A stretch of DNA of 58,515 bases from Ruminococcus flavefaciens. GTDB taxonomy: Bacteria; Bacillota; Clostridia; Oscillospirales; Ruminococcaceae. Under the pieces are notes generated by a model, which did not search any database, was not told where the DNA came from, and worked only from the letters and a program-made list of their open reading frames with translations. Positions 8,789 through 17,254 of this stretch are shown here, one piece after another. The stretch is taken from assembly GCA_002310115.1 (NCBI GenBank), contig DBYI01000001.1, forward strand, positions 1-58,515. The letters run 5' to 3'. Within the stretch, counting starts at the first letter, position 1. Each line of letters begins with the position of its first letter. The position numbers and the translations under genes were made by a program.

Positions 8789-10003
8789 TCACACCGCCAG
8801 CATCTGTGAAATAATCTCAGCCGAATGCTCCTTGCTGCTGAAGTCAAGATGAGAATAAACGTCGGCAGTTGTGCGATAGTTCGAGTGTCCAAGCCACTCC
8901 TGTATCTCTTTCATGGGCACTCCGTGTGCAAGCAGCAGGCTCGCACAGCTGTGGCGGAGGTCATGATAGCGTATGTGCTTCAAGCCGTTCTCTTTCAGCA
9001 GCTCCCCGAACTTTGCTGATATATAATTCGGTCTTAGGAGCTGTCCTATCTCGTTCACGCAGACGTAATCGTCGTATTCGTGTATATAGCAATTGCCGCA
9101 CAGTCGGCGCTGCTCCTCCTGATGAAGCTTCAAACGACGCAGAGCCATTGCCACCTCTTTCATCAGCGGAAGTATCCTGTTGCTGGACTCCGTTTTCATT
9201 TTGTCGTGACCTACAGCCTGATACTTTCCGTCCACAAGCTGCTCCACGACCTTGTGTGCGATACGGATAGTGCCGTTCTCGAAGTCGATATTGCTCCACT
9301 TGACGCCTGCGACTTCGCTGCGGCGAAGTCCATAATAAGCAGCGAGAAGCACGGGAATGTATATCTCACTCTCCTTCGCAGCACGGAACAGCTTCGTCAG
9401 CTCTGACCGAGTATAGTACGCCCCGCGGTACTTCTCAGCCTTTGGACGGTCGGCGAAGTCGCAGGGATTGCTGTCAATGTACTGGTGCTTCACAAGAAAG
9501 CTGTACGCCGAATGTATCAGCGCATGGTACTTCTGCTGAGTAACGCCTTTCAGTCCCTGCCTTGTAAGATAGGCGTAGAACTCGTTCAAGTCCTCGCCTG
9601 TGAGATCATAAACGGTAGTGCCTCTGCTCTCAAAGAACTCTTTTATTCTGCCGTTGCAGAGACTTTTGTAGCCGTCAATAGTAGTCGGCTGGAGCTTAGC
9701 AGACGAGTGCTCTATCCATTCATCCACAAATAAAAATAGGGGCAGAGCCATTATGCGGCTCTGCTCCTTTATAAATTGTTCGGGATATTTCATTTTGGAT
9801 ATGACCTTCAGTGCTGCCTGCTGTTTCTTGTTGTAGGCGACAAGCAGCTCGTCAAGGAAGGCTTTCGCGGCTTTCTTATTCCCTCGGACTTCGTATCCTG
9901 TGGATATCCACTTCTGTTTTCGTTTGCCTGTGTGGTCGTATAAATTCAGAACAGCGTAGTACTTGCCGCGCTTGGCTTGCAGACTTCCTGTTACATTTTT
10001 CAT
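8789..10003 (-). CDS. Site-specific tyrosine recombinase (integrase 2)
   Basis: 404 residues from ATG 10003, which overlaps the upstream excisionase stop (ATGA) and has AGGAGGTG six bases before it; an in-frame GTG at 10012 is less likely. Catalytic motifs: Arg in YYGLRRSEVAG, HDLRHSCAS, LGHSNY, and Tyr in ADVYSHLD. It is clearly related to integrase 1 along its full length. Translational coupling to the Xis-like gene suggests this pair controls integration and excision of the mobilizable element. Confidence 0.93.
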   Translation of the reverse strand: MKNVTGSLQAKRGKYYAVLNLYDHTGKRKQKWISTGYEVRGNKKAAKAFLDELLVAYNKKQQAALKVISKMKYPEQFIKEQSRIMALPLFLFVDEWIEHSSAKLQPTTIDGYKSLCNGRIKEFFESRGTTVYDLTGEDLNEFYAYLTRQGLKGVTQQKYHALIHSAYSFLVKHQYIDSNPCDFADRPKAEKYRGAYYTRSELTKLFRAAKESEIYIPVLLAAYYGLRRSEVAGVKWSNIDFENGTIRIAHKVVEQLVDGKYQAVGHDKMKTESSNRILPLMKEVAMALRRLKLHQEEQRRLCGNCYIHEYDDYVCVNEIGQLLRPNYISAKFGELLKENGLKHIRYHDLRHSCASLLLAHGVPMKEIQEWLGHSNYRTTADVYSHLDFSSKEHSAEIISQMLAV

Positions 10004-10218
10004 AGACAGCACCTCCTTGTTCCGAGTATAAATTCAATGACTTTTATCTTTGGTATCCGTATATTCTTACCGACCTTGAAGCTCTGTATCTCGCCGCTGC
10101 TGACCAATTCATAAGCAGCATGACGACCTACTGACAGCATTTTCATCAGCTGAGGAACGCTCACTACGTCAGGATAATCGGTAAACATCTTGTCGTACAT
10201 CTTTTCAATTTCTGCCAA
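10000..10218 (-). CDS. Excisionase-like helix-turn-helix protein
   Basis: 72 residues from a TTG start 8 bases after AGAGGTG; an internal ATG six codons later is an alternative. The central segment (VPQLMKMLSVGRHAAYELV) followed by IRIPKIKVIEFI is the MerR-like winged helix of Xis/HTH_17 proteins. Such proteins bend att DNA and bias the integrase toward excision. It overlaps the integrase 2 start by 4 bp. Confidence 0.85.
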   Translation of the reverse strand: MAEIEKMYDKMFTDYPDVVSVPQLMKMLSVGRHAAYELVSSGEIQSFKVGKNIRIPKIKVIEFILGTRRCCL

Positions 10219-10302
10219 TAGCTAACACCTCTCTTTATTATTCTAAACACGATCATGATCATTAAATTGTTCATTTTACATTTCTCCTTTATTATAATTT
10301 GG

Positions 10303-10787
10303 AAGGGAGCGGTGGTTTGCCGCTCCCTTGATACGAAAATGGGTACGGTGATTTGCCGTACCCTTGATGAGTATTAAGGGTATAGTGATTCACGATACCC
10401 TTGCTTCAAAGGATGTCACGTTTCATGACACCCTTATGTATAATGAGCTGGAGTCACGTTTCGTTACTCCATGGTCTGACCGAACGAATCGTTCTGTCAG
10501 CTCATACCTTCCGATATGGATGATTTGAAGGTGCTGCCGTTTTGGCAACGCCTGTCGGTACTGAACAATCTGTTCACCACCTGCCCCGAATCAGGGCGAG
10601 TGCAGTACGGTGAACATTTCGTTCAGCGTTCATTTCAAAGGGGTGTCCATTTCGGTCACCCCTTTGCTGGGTCTGCGATTCACCACCTCATCGTCATGAC
10701 GGGATGTTTCATCCCACCATGCCGAATTCCCATTTCGGGAACGCGGTCCTAAGTCAGGACTGAGTGAAGTCCTGTTTCTGGACTTCA
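10303..10787. repeat. Dense array of about 15 short hairpins
   Basis: Almost every base belongs to a short inverted repeat. Paired arms: 10303-10312/10320-10329; 10341-10348/10356-10363; 10376-10383/10395-10402; 10409-10418/10426-10435; 10450-10458/10462-10470; 10476-10480/10496-10500 with inner arms; 10530-10538/10544-10552; 10562-10567/10571-10576; 10583-10586/10594-10597; 10611-10615/10621-10625; 10636-10645/10657-10666; 10701-10706/10710-10715; 10727-10731/10737-10741; 10746-10750/10756-10760; 10765-10772/10780-10787. Stem sequences differ, while loops repeat a few forms (TGRTTTG, CGTTTC, ATTTC, GTTTC). Arms 10444-10450 and 10498-10504 could close two hairpins into a branched unit. The array lies between the relaxase and excisionase genes. 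No coding frame is convincing. It may be a structured RNA, a recombination substrate or a terminator-like barrier; the sequence does not decide. Confidence 0.85.
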
Positions 10788-10849
10788 AGTAACTTATGGT
10801 AGTCGAGCTCTGAATAATAACTCACGGACATTTTATCCCTGAGTCATAG

Positions 10850-12175
10850 TCACCCCATGTGTATTCCGTGAGCTTCCTTACGCTCACGTTCTTCTGCGAG
10901 TGCTTTGCTGTCAACGTGCTCTCGAGCGTACTCAGTATCGTCATCGACAGGCTCGTCCTCAATCATCGAAGCCAGAGCAGCAATGCCACCGACGATATCA
11001 GGTGCAGCATTTCTATCAGCACCACCAGTCGGAGCAGTCTGAAGCCGTGACTTCTGCTCTGCTCTTCGGAGCATTTCAGCTGCGATAAGGTCTGCTCGTT
11101 CAGCTTCCCAGCCTGTGATACGAGGTCCTTCGCCGTCTGATCCAGTCTCGATACCTCTGCCGTCACGTTTTGTGACGTCTGCTCCTGAATCTCCTTCCCC
11201 TGTTCCAGCAGCTGATTGTATATCGTCCGCTGATTTCGCAGGTACCGTTCCATCTGTGCATATGTCATTGTCTCGTCTGTCTGAGCCTTGACATCGAACA
11301 GCGTATCTGTCAGAAGTTTCAGCTGTGATATCAGCGCCAGCCAGTTGTGTTCCTGTACGCAGACCATAGTTGGTATGTCCTGTGTCTCCTGCATATTCTG
11401 CTTGGAGGCTTCTTTCGCTTCTTCGTATTTCGAATTCATATTCCATATTCTCCTTCCTATATTTCGCTTCGTGCAATTTATTGTCGCGGCATCTTCTGCC
11501 ATTTGGGCAGGTGTATGTGATGTACTTTCGGCTGTCCTCCCATTTCACATCGTAGCCACACTGCTTCATGTAGAAGCGGAATTGCTTCTTTGATTTTGCT
11601 CTTTTCATGACCATGTCAATGGTATTGGAGAGAGCCATTTTCCAGCTCTCACCTCGCATTGCAACACGATACTCACCGTTAGTGATACCATCACTCTGCT
11701 TGTGAATCTCAGGTTTGCTGAGAGTTGTCACTCCATACTTCTGACATATCTCATCGCTGAGCTGCCGTAGTTCTTGCAGTGTAAACTTGTTGGAGTGGTA
11801 CTTCAGACCTGTCTCAGCGTTGACTGCATTGAGTACGAAGTGCGAGTGTATATGGTCAGTATCAATGTGAGTTGCCACCACAACTTCGTGTCCCGGGAAG
11901 GCTCTCTCCGCAAACTCAATGGCGATCTTGTGAGCAAGCTCGGGAGCGATATGGTAGCCGCTTGGGTGCGACTGTACGAAATGATAGTAACGCACTCCGT
12001 CAGTCTTGTTGTACATCTCCCTTGTGTTTTTGAACTCCTGATAGGCAGTCGGCAGCGAACAGTTGAGAGCCGTCACGAACTTTTTATTCTCGGTCTTGTC
12101 ATCGCGGCAGATGTAGTCGAGACTTTTCTTTCCACCGCCACCACCTTTTGTACTGATAGCTGTGACCGTCGCCAT
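10850..12175 (-). CDS. mobA: Relaxase/mobilization protein (MobA-type)
   Basis: 441 residues from ATG 12175, which overlaps the MobC stop by 1 bp (TGATG) with GGGAGGTG upstream. The N-terminal relaxase domain carries a candidate catalytic Tyr (LDYICRDD, ~21) and the metal-binding motif HIDTDHIH (103-110) followed by SHFVLN, as in MOB-P relaxases. It would nick oriT and pilot the strand in conjugal transfer. The C-terminal ~190 residues are low-complexity, rich in Gly, Asp, Ala and Thr; in this stretch a second gene is read in another frame (10963-11439). No type IV secretion genes are visible, so transfer would need a helper element. Confidence 0.9.
   Translation of the reverse strand: MATVTAISTKGGGGGKKSLDYICRDDKTENKKFVTALNCSLPTAYQEFKNTREMYNKTDGVRYYHFVQSHPSGYHIAPELAHKIAIEFAERAFPGHEVVVATHIDTDHIHSHFVLNAVNAETGLKYHSNKFTLQELRQLSDEICQKYGVTTLSKPEIHKQSDGITNGEYRVAMRGESWKMALSNTIDMVMKRAKSKKQFRFYMKQCGYDVKWEDSRKYITYTCPNGRRCRDNKLHEAKYRKENMEYEFEIRRSERSLQAEYAGDTGHTNYGLRTGTQLAGADITAETSDRYAVRCQGSDRRDNDICTDGTVPAKSADDIQSAAGTGEGDSGADVTKRDGRGIETGSDGEGPRITGWEAERADLIAAEMLRRAEQKSRLQTAPTGGADRNAAPDIVGGIAALASMIEDEPVDDDTEYAREHVDSKALAEERERKEAHGIHMG
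10963..11439 (-). CDS. MobB-like coiled-coil membrane protein, nested out of frame in mobA
   Basis: 158 residues from ATG 11439. A strong internal Shine-Dalgarno (AGGAAGGAGA, 11449-11458) lies 10 bases upstream, inside the mobA reading frame. The product is a long helical, Gln/Glu/Lys-rich coiled coil (about 45-125) ending in a hydrophobic segment (LLRLVVLIEMLHLISSVALL). This sequence looks like a real protein, whereas the mobA frame over the same bases is low-complexity. Known parallel: in RSF1010, mobB lies inside mobA in another frame, and MobB is membrane-associated and stabilizes the relaxosome. I infer the same role; similarity to MobB itself was not tested. Confidence 0.7.
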   Translation of the reverse strand: MNSKYEEAKEASKQNMQETQDIPTMVCVQEHNWLALISQLKLLTDTLFDVKAQTDETMTYAQMERYLRNQRTIYNQLLEQGKEIQEQTSQNVTAEVSRLDQTAKDLVSQAGKLNEQTLSQLKCSEEQSRSHGFRLLRLVVLIEMLHLISSVALLLWLR

Positions 12176-12486
12176 CACTTCACCTCCCGAAGGAGCTGAC
12201 CTATCATCTCTGTGATCTTCCTGTGCTCGTCAAGGAGCGGCTGGAAGTTCACGGCGGTCAGCCTGTCCATGTTTGCAAGTGTCGCTATCTGATTGAGGTT
12301 TCGTCCGATAGCTTTCTGCTGCCGGACTATCTCATCGATGCCATTTGCGACAACGATTTTCTTGCCGAGAGCGCACCGCATTACGAAGTCATTCAGCTTC
12401 AATCCATGCTTATCAGCGAGCTCATGGATATGTCTGCTTTCTTCCTCTGTGCAGCGTATCGCTATTGTAGTGTTTCGTTTTCTCAT
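12175..12486 (-). CDS. mobC: Mobilization accessory protein MobC
   Basis: 103 residues. An N-terminal ribbon-helix-helix-like segment (TTIAIRCTEEE) and a helical MobC region (IVRQQKAIGRNLNQIATLAN) match the MobC family, which opens DNA at oriT and helps the relaxase. AGGAGGT precedes the ATG. It overlaps mobA and forms a mobC-mobA-(mobB) operon. Confidence 0.88.
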   Translation of the reverse strand: MRKRNTTIAIRCTEEESRHIHELADKHGLKLNDFVMRCALGKKIVVANGIDEIVRQQKAIGRNLNQIATLANMDRLTAVNFQPLLDEHRKITEMIGQLLREVK

Positions 12487-12535
12487 GTCATCTACCTCCT
12501 GACTTTTGTTGGTGTATGCCTATGAATTGAAGTGG

Positions 12536-12612
12536 GTTCGGGCTTCTGCCCGACAAGCAAAGGCGGCAGGTGGAATGCCAGCTGCTATGCTTGCCAACCC
12601 AGAAGGGTTGAT
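12536..12612. other. Candidate origin of transfer (oriT)
   Basis: This non-coding stretch directly upstream of mobC holds several inverted repeats: CGGGC/GCCCG (12539-12552), CAAGCA/TGCTTG (12554-12559 with 12588-12593) and CAACCC/GGGTTG (12595-12610). In mobC-mobA modules oriT commonly lies here. The nick site cannot be named from sequence alone. The rest of the 12487-12763 spacer shows no gene I trust. Confidence 0.5.
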
Positions 12613-12763
12613 TTTTCTCGGGTACCGCCACTTTTTCCTCTGCCGATAGTATCAGAGCGGTATCGCCACACTCGCTCCACGTTGCGTCACAATCGCTTTT
12701 ATCGCCGCAGGTGGGGTAACTACCCGATTTCTGTATCGGCGGCAAAAACGGCACTTTTTGTGC

Positions 12764-13954
12764 TCACGGCTGAAACGGCTCGACTTCAATACCTTGCTCC
12801 GCTAATTTTTCTGTGATTCGGTTCGCTGCCCACTCAATAAGCTTATCACCAACAGGGACAGCAATTGTTTTAACATCACTGGCAGAAGGAGTAACAGTTT
12901 GCAAAGATATATCAGCGTTTGCAGAGCTTTCAGGGACGGCAGGGGCACCACTTTCAGGGTACAGTAATTTACTGCCACTGCTGTCCCTATCAGCTTCGTA
13001 ACGGACACAGATACTGCGAGTGCCGTTACTTTTTGTTTTGCCATAGCTGATACCGAGCGAATGAACTTCTTCATCATGCTGCAATAGTTCACGGTACATC
13101 CAGTTGTTTTTGAATTCCTCTGAGGGAAACTTTTTGCATAACAGTTCACACAACTCAGACGCACTTCCGCGGAACTCTTTTCGCTCCAACATAAAATCAT
13201 GTATCACAGACGGGAAGTTATCAGGCTTGTCCTCGGGCAGCTTGTCAAGCAGTTTCCACTTTGCTCCGTCCCTGATAACATTTATGTCGAGCGACGGTGC
13301 TCCGCGACCACTGATGTTCAGAACAGCATTATTGCTATCTCCGTTTCTCTGTAGTACAAGACAACCGTCTGATGCACCCGGGATACCATTCGTGCCTAGT
13401 ATCATGTTGTTCGGATTGGAGTCCTGCTGCTTTCTGTTGTGGTGAACAAGAATTATTGCGATGCCTAACTCGTCAGCAATTGATTTAAGAGTTGACACGT
13501 CCTTGTAATCACTTCCGTACTTCATATCAACTGTATCGCGCACCTTTTGCAGAGTATCAATGACTATCAGCTTCAGGTCTGAGAATGTTTCCTTGCACTT
13601 GCGAAGATCATCTTCGAGACCGTTACCGAGAGTGTTGACGAGCAAAACGTATTGCAGATTATCCGTCGGCTCATCTGTCAGCTCATACATTCGCGTCTGT
13701 AAATTATCAGACGTATCTTCCAGCGCCATGTACACCACATGACCTTGTTCTGTTTTGCGTCCAAGAAACTTTTCACCTTTGGCAATCGCAAGACACATAT
13801 CCATCATCATCCACGACTTACCGATCTTAGGATCACCTGACAGTACGTGGAGACCGGGATAAATCATTTCATCAACGATGAAGCGTCTCTTTTTCATCGG
13901 AGTGTTCATTATCTCGACGCTGCTTTTGAACTCAATTTCAATTCGTTTTGTCAA
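12764..13954 (-). CDS. RepA-like AAA ATPase (DnaB/RecA-type helicase)
   Basis: 396 residues. Walker A is GDPKIGKS (about 41-48); Walker B is the hydrophobic run LKLIVIDTL; the following ILVHHNRK is typical of the AAA_25/RepA helicase family. A C-terminal region of ~130 residues contains a winged-helix-like part and a Ser/Ala-rich tail. Family role: replicative helicase of plasmids and mobile elements, so the excised element may replicate. The start is TTG at 13954 with AAAGGA upstream. It is divergent from the polymerase-like gene across a 327-bp spacer with duplicated 25-bp sites. Confidence 0.8.
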   Translation of the reverse strand: MTKRIEIEFKSSVEIMNTPMKKRRFIVDEMIYPGLHVLSGDPKIGKSWMMMDMCLAIAKGEKFLGRKTEQGHVVYMALEDTSDNLQTRMYELTDEPTDNLQYVLLVNTLGNGLEDDLRKCKETFSDLKLIVIDTLQKVRDTVDMKYGSDYKDVSTLKSIADELGIAIILVHHNRKQQDSNPNNMILGTNGIPGASDGCLVLQRNGDSNNAVLNISGRGAPSLDINVIRDGAKWKLLDKLPEDKPDNFPSVIHDFMLERKEFRGSASELCELLCKKFPSEEFKNNWMYRELLQHDEEVHSLGISYGKTKSNGTRSICVRYEADRDSSGSKLLYPESGAPAVPESSANADISLQTVTPSASDVKTIAVPVGDKLIEWAANRITEKLAEQGIEVEPFQP

Positions 13955-13973
13955 TAAAAATCATCCTTTCTTC

Positions 13974-14232
13974 ATAAAAATGTGGGAGCAGTATCCTTTA
14001 TGCAAATCGACCTGTTTTTGCATAAGTTTTTGACTGCTCTGAAACGATTTCCGAAACACGAATTCTTTTTTATGAGAACTGACCTTTTCTCACAGCAAAC
14101 TGATATTGACCACAAAGCGCATAGAATAGAGCTTTACAGACATTTCAACTCAAAACTGTTACGATGACAGTTTTGAATGTTTTTCAGTCAAAAATGTGCA
14201 TTTCGGAATAAAAATGTGGGAGCAGTATCCTT
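13974..14232. promoter_or_regulatory. 25-bp direct repeats in the divergent control region
   Basis: Two identical 25-bp copies (13974-13998 and 14208-14232; core GTGGGAGCAGTATCC) lie 234 bp apart. One is next to the RepA-like start; the other is just upstream of the -35 box of the polymerase-like gene. They look like operators for a shared regulator. The bases between them hold only a weak ORF that I do not accept. Confidence 0.6.
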
Positions 14233-14233
14233 G

Positions 14234-14262
14234 TTGCATTTTGGTTGGTTTTGTGATATACT
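14234..14262 (+). promoter_or_regulatory. Promoter of the polymerase-like gene
   Basis: TTGCAT (14234-14239), 17-bp spacer, TATACT (14257-14262), directly abutting the second 25-bp repeat. The ATG follows 19 bp later. Confidence 0.65.
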
Positions 14263-14281
14263 TTTAGCAGGTGGTGAGACT

Positions 14282-17254
14282 ATGCGTTATAGGATATATG
14301 ATCTGTCCGTCAGAGCCATGCTCAACTACTCCAAGCCTGACGGACTGTTTTACAAAACCGTTATAGATAAAAACGCACTGCGGAGCTGTATGAAGCACTC
14401 CGCTCACGAACAGGATGACAACGCACTTTTCTATCAGATAATGTGCGTGCTGCACGGCGATGACTTCAAGTATGAGAGCGCTGACCTTGTTACAGACCTG
14501 TCCGATGTTATCTTCTACGCAGACTTCTCGCGCGTATTCGACCGTAATGCTTCAATCCCTTACTATGTACAGTTACAGGAGAAGGCTGCGTCGCTGTTTA
14601 CCAACAGAGGAGTGCAGATAGACTTCGGCAACGGTCTGCATAAGTATGTTGCATTTGAACGCTCAGCAAGTATGAGCAGAAACGCGGTGCTGTCATTTAT
14701 TCGTGAGGACATTTTCTGGAAGGTCACCGAGCGAATTCGTCTCGGCATGGAAATAACCAAGTGTCAGCTCAGCAAGCTGTACGCATACAACGGACTTATG
14801 CTCTCTGGCGGTATCCGTGTTGACGGGATAAATATCGACAAACCGCACAGAGTTATCGTTGTTGAGAATCCTAAATTCACCGTCCATGACACAGATGTTA
14901 TCACTGTTGAAGATGACGGCAGCGACGCACCTGTGCGCAAGTATCACCGTGTTGAGCGCAAAGAGAGCGTTGATATTCTTGGCTATGACGGCGAGGGCGT
15001 TATCTCCAAGGAGTTCGCCAAGGTCATAAACAAAAAGCTGAACGGCGAGCATACATCGTTTCAGATACGTCTGCCATATATCAAGGGAATGCTGCATCAG
15101 ATAGATATTCACGATTTCTTCAAGAGCGCAGGAGTTTCAGTACTGACTGACATATGGGGAGTTGAGCATAAAGCTACTGACGTTGACATAATTCTCACCA
15201 AGAGTATGTTCAAGGGCTACGGTTGGCTCTGCGATAACAATATGAGCTGGGACGATTACTGGGACGCATTCCGCAGGTACGAGCACGCTCTGTATATCTC
15301 AGGCGTGAGCAAGGACACGCCGCAGAAGTTCACTGAGCTGAACTATCAGTTTCTCAACACTCTTTCAATGACAGCAGACGAGTTTCGACCTCTTGACCTA
15401 CCGCTGTCTTTCCCTGAGAACGACAAGCGTCATTGGCTCACCAAAGAAACAGAACGCGAATATCACAGGCTTTGCACCGACAGGGAATACCGCCAGAGCT
15501 TCTTCACCGGCAGGAAGTACAGCCGTGGCACTAAGGATTACTATCTCAAAAACATACTTGAGAAAAATCCGAAGTTCATTGCCGAGGCGGTTTACGCTGA
15601 CAGATTGAAGTCTCGGGCGCAGGCTGTCTTGAAACAGTACGCACTGGGACGGCTCATCGTTGCAGGAGACAACAGATACCTCTCCGCAGACCTTCTCGGT
15701 TTCCTGAAAGATTTTATACCAGCGAAAGCAAAGCGAAATACAAGTCAGCGCAACTTTTTCAACGGTGCAGCGCAGAGCAAATTTGAGAAGAATGCTTTCT
15801 ATGCACCGTCTATGGCGTATTCGCACAGCGATGAGTGTACGCTCTTGCGCAATCCTCACATTTCCCGTAATGAGGAAGTGCAGCTGCAAGTCTATCCCGA
15901 TGTTGAGAATATGCGGAAGTATTATCTCAGTCACCTCACTGACATGGTTATGGTGAACTGGGACTCTCTTACCGCAGAGCGTCTTGGCGGTGCGGACTTC
16001 GACGGCGACATGATAAAAACTATCTCCGATCCTATCGTCAATCGCTGTGTCAAGCGCAATTCCAAGTCGAACACTCCGCTTTTGAAGATACCAAGCGCTG
16101 AACCAGTTATCTGCAACGCTGATGACTGGAAGGATCGTTTTGAGACAGTCAAGAGCACGTTTTCTTCTCGCGTGGGACAGATATCCAACGCCGCGCTTAA
16201 CAGAAGCATAATCGCATACAATGAGAACTCCGACGATGAGCTTCGCGACAAGTGCCGCGAGGAGACTGAGACTCTTGCTATCCTAACAGGCCTGGAGATA
16301 GACTCAGCCAAGAGCGGAGTAAAGCCTGATCTAACGGAGTATCTCGGTGTTAAGACTGTCGCCAAGAGCAAGTTCCTGAAATACAAGAGCTTGCTTGAAA
16401 AGAGCGAGGGACGCCGTGCGTGGTACGAGCCTACTTTCGAGGAGCAGTTCAAGAAATTCTTCACTGATACTGACTGGAACAAGGTGGATTCCAATGTGGA
16501 GCGTCTGCCGTACCTGGCGTATATGCTGGGCAAGAATACAACTCCTGTCGCTGACAAGCCTGCCGCTGACAGCGAGCTTTTCACCTTTGCGGAAGATGAA
16601 AACTGGAAGGATAAGCTGAACAGTGACAAAATGAAAAGGCTGTCCGCTCTTGTTTCTGATTATGAACGCTGCCTGTCGAGAATACGTTCCTGCGGTCAGC
16701 CGATAAAGGACAGACAGCGCAGGGGCGATATTCAGCGCATACTGTACAGCCGCAGTCAGGACTACGAATACGATGCAGATATGCTGTATACCCTGTTTCA
16801 GGGCATACCTCCCGAGAGGATAACTGCTATCAGGCAGGAACTTCAAGCTAAGAACTGGCATCTGACACCAAAAGAACAGCGTGAGGATTTTCTCGCAGAA
16901 TTGATACCTGAGCTTGAACGTTATTATCCGCTTTTCAGTGACTTCCGTTTCGGCGGTTACCGTGTTCTCATTGACCTTATAGCTGACATTGACGATGAAA
17001 ACAATCTCACCGACAGGAAACGGCTTATCCGTGACAGCGACTCCACTGAGTTCATACGGCTTATGGAGGCTTTTCTCAATAAAAATGTTAATGTGTATTA
17101 CCGTGACGCTGTTGCAGCTGAGTGCCGAAAACTCATAGAAGCCATAATGAAGCCTGACGAGGCAGTTAAGTATATCGTAGCTATGGGCAAAAGAAAAGTG
17201 CTCTTCGATCTGCTGTTGGACAGGATCGAAAAGCACGTCAGGAGGGAGAAATAA
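14282..17254 (+). CDS. Single-chain RNA polymerase-like protein (RdRP/YonO superfamily)
   Basis: 990 residues from ATG 14282 with AGGTGGTGAG upstream; the frame is open 35 codons further 5' but lacks a ribosome site. The key motif is GGADFDGDM, with DFDGD at residues 572-576. This is the metal-binding DxDGD signature of the double-psi-barrel RNA polymerases (beta' NADFDGD, QDE-1-type RdRPs, phage YonO). About 50 residues before it, RNPHISRNEE fits the R-x-P-H region of the same families. No helicase or primase motif was seen. Distant members of this superfamily are known from phages and clostridial mobile elements; their roles are poorly understood. Its G/C content matches the mobile backbone. 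The following gene overlaps by 1 bp. Confidence 0.75.
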   Translation: MRYRIYDLSVRAMLNYSKPDGLFYKTVIDKNALRSCMKHSAHEQDDNALFYQIMCVLHGDDFKYESADLVTDLSDVIFYADFSRVFDRNASIPYYVQLQEKAASLFTNRGVQIDFGNGLHKYVAFERSASMSRNAVLSFIREDIFWKVTERIRLGMEITKCQLSKLYAYNGLMLSGGIRVDGINIDKPHRVIVVENPKFTVHDTDVITVEDDGSDAPVRKYHRVERKESVDILGYDGEGVISKEFAKVINKKLNGEHTSFQIRLPYIKGMLHQIDIHDFFKSAGVSVLTDIWGVEHKATDVDIILTKSMFKGYGWLCDNNMSWDDYWDAFRRYEHALYISGVSKDTPQKFTELNYQFLNTLSMTADEFRPLDLPLSFPENDKRHWLTKETEREYHRLCTDREYRQSFFTGRKYSRGTKDYYLKNILEKNPKFIAEAVYADRLKSRAQAVLKQYALGRLIVAGDNRYLSADLLGFLKDFIPAKAKRNTSQRNFFNGAAQSKFEKNAFYAPSMAYSHSDECTLLRNPHISRNEEVQLQVYPDVENMRKYYLSHLTDMVMVNWDSLTAERLGGADFDGDMIKTISDPIVNRCVKRNSKSNTPLLKIPSAEPVICNADDWKDRFETVKSTFSSRVGQISNAALNRSIIAYNENSDDELRDKCREETETLAILTGLEIDSAKSGVKPDLTEYLGVKTVAKSKFLKYKSLLEKSEGRRAWYEPTFEEQFKKFFTDTDWNKVDSNVERLPYLAYMLGKNTTPVADKPAADSELFTFAEDENWKDKLNSDKMKRLSALVSDYERCLSRIRSCGQPIKDRQRRGDIQRILYSRSQDYEYDADMLYTLFQGIPPERITAIRQELQAKNWHLTPKEQREDFLAELIPELERYYPLFSDFRFGGYRVLIDLIADIDDENNLTDRKRLIRDSDSTEFIRLMEAFLNKNVNVYYRDAVAAECRKLIEAIMKPDEAVKYIVAMGKRKVLFDLLLDRIEKHVRREK

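Noticed and set aside
8961..9299. 112-codon frame within integrase 2
   Set aside because: It lies fully under conserved catalytic positions of the integrase and has a biased Arg/Gly composition typical of a shadow frame.
10303..10787. CRISPR array as explanation of the hairpin region
   Set aside because: No constant repeat with unique spacers, stems vary, and no cas genes are present.
12488..12754. 88-codon minus-strand frame upstream of mobC
   Set aside because: Low-quality composition, no ribosome site, and it overlaps the inverted repeats of the likely oriT; better explained as non-coding.
13982..14167. 61-codon plus-strand frame in the RepA/polymerase spacer
   Set aside because: It starts within the duplicated 25-bp control site and lacks a ribosome site; no protein-like pattern.
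16331..17236. 301-codon antisense frame in the polymerase-like gene
   Set aside because: Sense frame is continuous over 990 codons, with promoter, ribosome site and catalytic motif; the antisense frame has no supporting signal.
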